The translations under genes were made by a program, and so were the position numbers. DNA of 9,094 nucleotides from CAYNNP01 sp964398215 (GTDB lineage Bacteria > Planctomycetota > Planctomycetia > Pirellulales > Pirellulaceae): NCBI GenBank assembly GCA_964398215.1, contig CAYNNP010000260.1, positions 1 to 9,094 on the forward strand, written 5' to 3'. Positions 7,001 to 9,094 of this stretch are shown piece by piece; within the stretch, counting starts at the first letter, position 1, and each line of letters opens with the position of its first letter. A model generated the notes under the pieces. It did no database searches and was not told the origin of the DNA. It worked only from the letters and a program-made list of their open reading frames with translations.

Positions 7001-7961
7001 AAACGCTAACTATATGAATCGTCCCGCAGTGATTGGGGACGAAATCTACGCCGAACCTTGGGCGTTTAAACTTGCCACGGGCGAACCTAAAACCCGTAAA
7101 CATCCAGTCACCGGCGTCGAAAGCACTTGGCGATTTAGTCGCCCCGGTCACCACTGCGGGGTGATCACCGCAACGCCAAACATGATGTTTTTTCGATCGG
7201 GATTCATTGGTTATTACGACTTGTATCGCGACAGTGGCACCAAGCACTTTTCTGGCCAACGTCTTGGTTGCTGGGTCAATGCAATTCCTGGCAACGGACT
7301 GGTCATGATTCCCGAAGCGAGCGCGGGATGCGTGTGCCAGTTCTCAATCGCGTCGACGGTGGTTTTGGAACCGAAAACGGAAAGTAAATCCTGGGGAATA
7401 TTCAGCGCAGTAGGAAAGGAAACGCCGGTTCAAAGGCTAGCCATCAACCTTGGCGCCCCAGGTGACCGTATGGACAAGAATCAAAACGAATGGTTTGGTT
7501 TTCCACGTCCAAGTACGCGCGGACGATTAGAGTATGAACTCAACATCAAACCTCGGATGGCAAACGGTGGTGGCTGGTTCAGCCGGAACGCTAGCCACAC
7601 AGACTATTCCCAAAACGACACCCCATGGATTTACGCATCGGGCGCACGTGGCCTAGTACACTTTGAAGCAAATCTTATCGGTGCCGGTGAAGAACCGGGC
7701 GACTACTTGTTGAAAATGCACTTTGCCAAAGTCTCTGCCGATGATGTGCGGAAACTTGATTTTTCAATTCAAGGACAGTCCGTCAAAGCCGACTTGGTGC
7801 AGGGGCCAATCGTAGGAAAACGCCCAGTTCAGATCATCCAATTGAGCGCAACGGTGAAAGATCGTCTTGCCGTTGATATCCAGTATCCTGAAAGCGGCGA
7901 TTTGCCAGAACTGTGCGCGATAGAGATTCTGCGCCAATCCGAATCCGCATCTACTAAGTGA
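4089..7961 (+). CDS. very large exported PQQ-like beta-propeller protein with embedded methyltransferase-like segment and malectin-like C-terminus
   Basis: From the preferred GTG the product has 1290 residues. Residues 1-21 are a signal peptide (AHA|TDW). A first propeller (about 22-460) carries PQQ-like repeat motifs with a D-x-x-[TS]-G-x-x-x-W core, for example near 106-115, 146-155, 205-215 and 410-419. Residues about 469-637 read like a class I SAM-methyltransferase fold: VVGSEDGH at 498-505, IEPD at 521-524, then FLKPCGGV at 586-593. A second propeller (about 638-1110) has repeats at 704-714, 818-827, 895-904 and 960-969, interrupted by a charged helical insert (854-893), and a GCVC motif at 1080-1083. 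The last 175 residues (AINLG at 1118, MHFAK at 1210) resemble malectin, a carbohydrate-binding fold. No CxxCH haem motif and no quinoprotein-dehydrogenase hallmarks are visible, so PQQ binding is not implied. BamB-like scaffold or polymer-binding roles are possible; function is unknown. It overlaps the next gene by 4 bases. Confidence 0.9.
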   Translation: MRQYIGIVVAFLVCVSSTAHATDWLSYLNGRDRAGFTNAKLPSELKLAWTYRAPAKPQQAWSGPRLAPIEGHEMRHRVDFDSSMQVVIQGDRAYFGNTVDHSLHCVDATTGKLVWKFYTDGPIRLAPTIAHDSVYFGSDDGIVYCLDQASGKKRWSMRLGPKDDRLLSRGEMISRWPVRTGVLVDEDVAYFGAGLFPHENIFLCAANAKTGEVIWRNDTISQQNAGRNDLSPQGYLLANDKFLYVPSGRSLPVAISKKTGDIVFQRKHSWRTDAGGVVGGTKALLGDGQVYSGGPHHFLAMDERNGSVGESWIGGRQMVLASDQAYLMDGEKIFCVDRSEHARASQEKQKWFLRARQDRKDPKKVKLARKKMKEYAGVGVIWQFPSEFDDALIATDKYVVAAGLGKVIILDRESGKEVWQTSVTGNVTGLAATDSLLTVSTDLGHIYGFRSQSDAAEPANEWPVKSAAFADDEQTEFYRSAAAKIIEQSGHKSGYCLVVGSEDGHLAHELAIQSSLNVLAIEPDAEKARKSRESLERSGIHATQVTIINCPIDEIPFSNYFANLIVSQSHLTSGNPPCDAKDVARFLKPCGGVAMIGVPDKPIDSASQSWTSDLLQEINGEITRESNWLVFQRGQLPGAGEWSHQYGNAANTSVSDDQLVRDGLGVLWYGDPGPSSMINRHEASGAPLSTNGRMFIQGIDSVMAYDAYNGNFLWEFKNPGAIRTGVFNNRETHNLAASEDTLYVAIEGECVALEASSGNVIAKYKTPKSPDGLERAWAYLAYDDDQVFGTSTIREELEKRLRRRGLTVKTQTDAIFAVDAETGERAWTYRGSNILHTTIAIGPQHVYFIDSAITPEQRQELYLSDKGDLKKLEGDAAKKAEADMKRFDARLAVALDRKTGKKVWERPVDVTDTTNVSSGGGSLTVMYADGHVVLCGANANGHYWKQFLSGKFEKRKLLVLDAETGDKLWSKNANYMNRPAVIGDEIYAEPWAFKLATGEPKTRKHPVTGVESTWRFSRPGHHCGVITATPNMMFFRSGFIGYYDLYRDSGTKHFSGQRLGCWVNAIPGNGLVMIPEASAGCVCQFSIASTVVLEPKTESKSWGIFSAVGKETPVQRLAINLGAPGDRMDKNQNEWFGFPRPSTRGRLEYELNIKPRMANGGGWFSRNASHTDYSQNDTPWIYASGARGLVHFEANLIGAGEEPGDYLLKMHFAKVSADDVRKLDFSIQGQSVKADLVQGPIVGKRPVQIIQLSATVKDRLAVDIQYPESGDLPELCAIEILRQSESASTK

Positions 7962-8971
7962 GATTGTTCATGTGTCACCAAAATCCGCTCCGGCGATCTT
8001 TGCAGCGACTTGTCTTATTGGTGTGCGTTGCAACGTGTTCAGCAGCTCTGGCCTGCCAAGTTCCCGTGTTTCGATATGCGCTGGAACGTTGGAATCCCGA
8101 CGCCTATCGAATTGTGGTGCTGGGCGACGGGGAACTGGGGGCCGCCCAAGAAGAAATGCTCTCGCAGATTCGCGCTGCACACAAGAGCAAGCGTGTCGAA
8201 ATGACCTTTATCGATGCAAACAAGACCGCCGACCCAACGCTGATTCATCTTTGGAAGCACCATCGCGATCACTCTGTACCATTGCTGGCCGCTTTTTATC
8301 CCGTTGGAAGCAAGGATCTATCAAACACACTTGCGTATCAAAAGGCGCTGACAAAGCGAAGTGCTGCATCAATCATCGATTCGCCAGTTCGCCGAGAGAT
8401 TGCCAAGCGATTGAAGCTAGGACATTCCGCGGTTTGGATTTTCGTAAAATCCGGAAACGCGGATCGTGACAAGGTTGCCTACGAAACACTTGAGAAACAA
8501 ATCAAATTGGACTCCGAATGGCTAAAGCTACCATCGCCCGAAGAGTTGGAAGTCGATGCGAGTGTGTTGGCCAACTGCAAAATCAAGTTACAAATAAAAT
8601 TCTCGATCGTCACGGTTGAGAAAGACAACGCAGAGGAACAATTCTTGTTGGATAGCTTGTTCAACAGCGAGCCTGACTTACGAAGTTTCGACGGACCATT
8701 TGCATTTCCAGTCTTTGGCCGCGGCCGAGTTTTATACGGTTTGGTTAACAAAGGAATCGTGAAAGACACCATTCGATCCGCATCATCATTCATGGCCGGG
8801 CCCTGTTCGTGTCAAGTCAAAAACCAAAATCCAGGCTTCGACTTACTACTAGTATCGGACTGGGAATCAGCCATTGGCGACACGCTAATCAGCGAGCCAA
8901 TCGATACCCCAAACCAAGAAAACCTTGAACCCACCCTCGTGCCCATTCCACCCGGACGGAAATCCAAATAA
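7958..8971 (+). CDS. exported CQVPVFRYALERW-type planctomycete protein, unknown function
   Basis: The 337-residue product has an N-terminal signal sequence with a basic region (residues 10-17), a hydrophobic core and the end ALA-C at 30-33. Cleavage would leave CQVPVFRYALERW at the mature N-terminus. Cys33 could be lipidated, but the preceding residues fit a lipobox poorly. I recognise the N-terminal motif, DSPVRREIAKRL, SAVWIFVKSG, FPVFGRGRVLYGLV and GPCSCQV (281-287) as blocks of a conserved, uncharacterised planctomycete family. The first half (about 50-165), with alternating strands and helices and a VPLLAAFYP stretch, may be thioredoxin-like, but no CxxC is there. C283 and C285 form a conserved-looking CSC motif that could bind metal. 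The GTG start overlaps the upstream TGA (GTGA), suggesting coupling; ATG 7970 (residue 5) is the alternative, with a weak GAG 7 bases before it, and both keep the signal peptide. The C-terminus is proline-rich and charged. Confidence 0.85.
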   Translation: MRLFMCHQNPLRRSLQRLVLLVCVATCSAALACQVPVFRYALERWNPDAYRIVVLGDGELGAAQEEMLSQIRAAHKSKRVEMTFIDANKTADPTLIHLWKHHRDHSVPLLAAFYPVGSKDLSNTLAYQKALTKRSAASIIDSPVRREIAKRLKLGHSAVWIFVKSGNADRDKVAYETLEKQIKLDSEWLKLPSPEELEVDASVLANCKIKLQIKFSIVTVEKDNAEEQFLLDSLFNSEPDLRSFDGPFAFPVFGRGRVLYGLVNKGIVKDTIRSASSFMAGPCSCQVKNQNPGFDLLLVSDWESAIGDTLISEPIDTPNQENLEPTLVPIPPGRKSK

Positions 8972-9063
8972 GGCACGGAGCAAAACGAAGCAGATTACTG
9001 AACGAAAGCACATCGCAGACGCATGCGTTTTGGGATAGTGGCTACCGATTGAGCAAGAGTTCA

Positions 9064-9094
9064 GGCAAAGGAATAGAGCTAGAATTCCTTTGCC
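9064..9094. repeat. 11-bp perfect inverted repeat at window end
   Basis: GGCAAAGGAAT (9064-9074) and ATTCCTTTGCC (9084-9094) are exact inverted copies around a 9-base spacer. It lies about 90 bases after the last gene. The right arm ends at the last base, so any extension or T-run is out of view. It could be the terminator of the two-gene unit or an interspersed repeat. Bases 8972-9063 show nothing recognisable. Confidence 0.5.

Noticed and set aside
7317..7340. GCVC motif in the propeller protein as a possible cytochrome c haem site
   Set aside because: There is no CxxCH; the motif lacks the histidine and spacing needed for covalent haem attachment.
4089..7961. Annotation as a PQQ-dependent alcohol dehydrogenase
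   Set aside because: Only the generic propeller repeat motifs are seen. The adjacent-cysteine disulfide and the Asp/Glu active-site pattern of quinoprotein dehydrogenases were not found.
1..9094. CRISPR array, tRNA or rRNA genes, transposase or phage genes
   Set aside because: No spaced direct repeats, cloverleaf with tRNA consensus, rRNA-like sequence or mobile-element protein motifs were seen on either strand.

Overview
The window looks like chromosomal DNA from a planctomycete, most likely of the Pirellulaceae (Rhodopirellula and relatives). The evidence is indirect: exported proteins of types typical of that group (a very large PQQ-like beta-propeller protein and a protein starting its mature part with CQVPVFRYALERW), loosely packed genes, weak Shine-Dalgarno signals, and short GC-rich inverted-repeat elements between genes. 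No phage, plasmid, insertion-sequence, CRISPR, tRNA or rRNA signal was seen.

Layout. Bases 1-144 hold a 7-bp hairpin and otherwise unassigned intergenic DNA. At 145-951 (+) lies an ADP-ribosylglycohydrolase (DraG/ARH-like). Convergent to it and overlapping its last 27 bases is a small, basic, exported protein of unknown function (925-1197, -). Next comes ribBA (1310-2521, -), the bifunctional riboflavin-biosynthesis enzyme. It is divergent from an exported alpha/beta-hydrolase (2752-3687, +), and about 230 bases of shared upstream DNA separate them. The 400 bases after the hydrolase (3688-4088) hold a probable terminator, a second hairpin, a compound inverted-repeat element of about 62 bases that resembles an interspersed repeat, and a 10-bp perfect hairpin just before the next gene.

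The main item is a two-gene unit at 4089-8971 (+). The first gene encodes an exported protein of about 1290 residues with the order signal peptide, PQQ-like propeller, class I methyltransferase-like (Rossmann) segment, second PQQ-like propeller, malectin-like C-terminal domain. The second gene overlaps it by 4 bases (GTGA) and encodes an exported CQVPVFRYALERW-type protein with a CSC motif. The overlap suggests translational coupling and a shared role outside the cytoplasm, but the function is unknown. An 11-bp perfect inverted repeat closes the window at 9064-9094.

The other genes (ADP-ribose removal, riboflavin synthesis, esterase) look like ordinary, functionally unrelated housekeeping or accessory genes. 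Residue and base positions were worked out by hand. Family assignments rest on recognised motifs, not on database searches.
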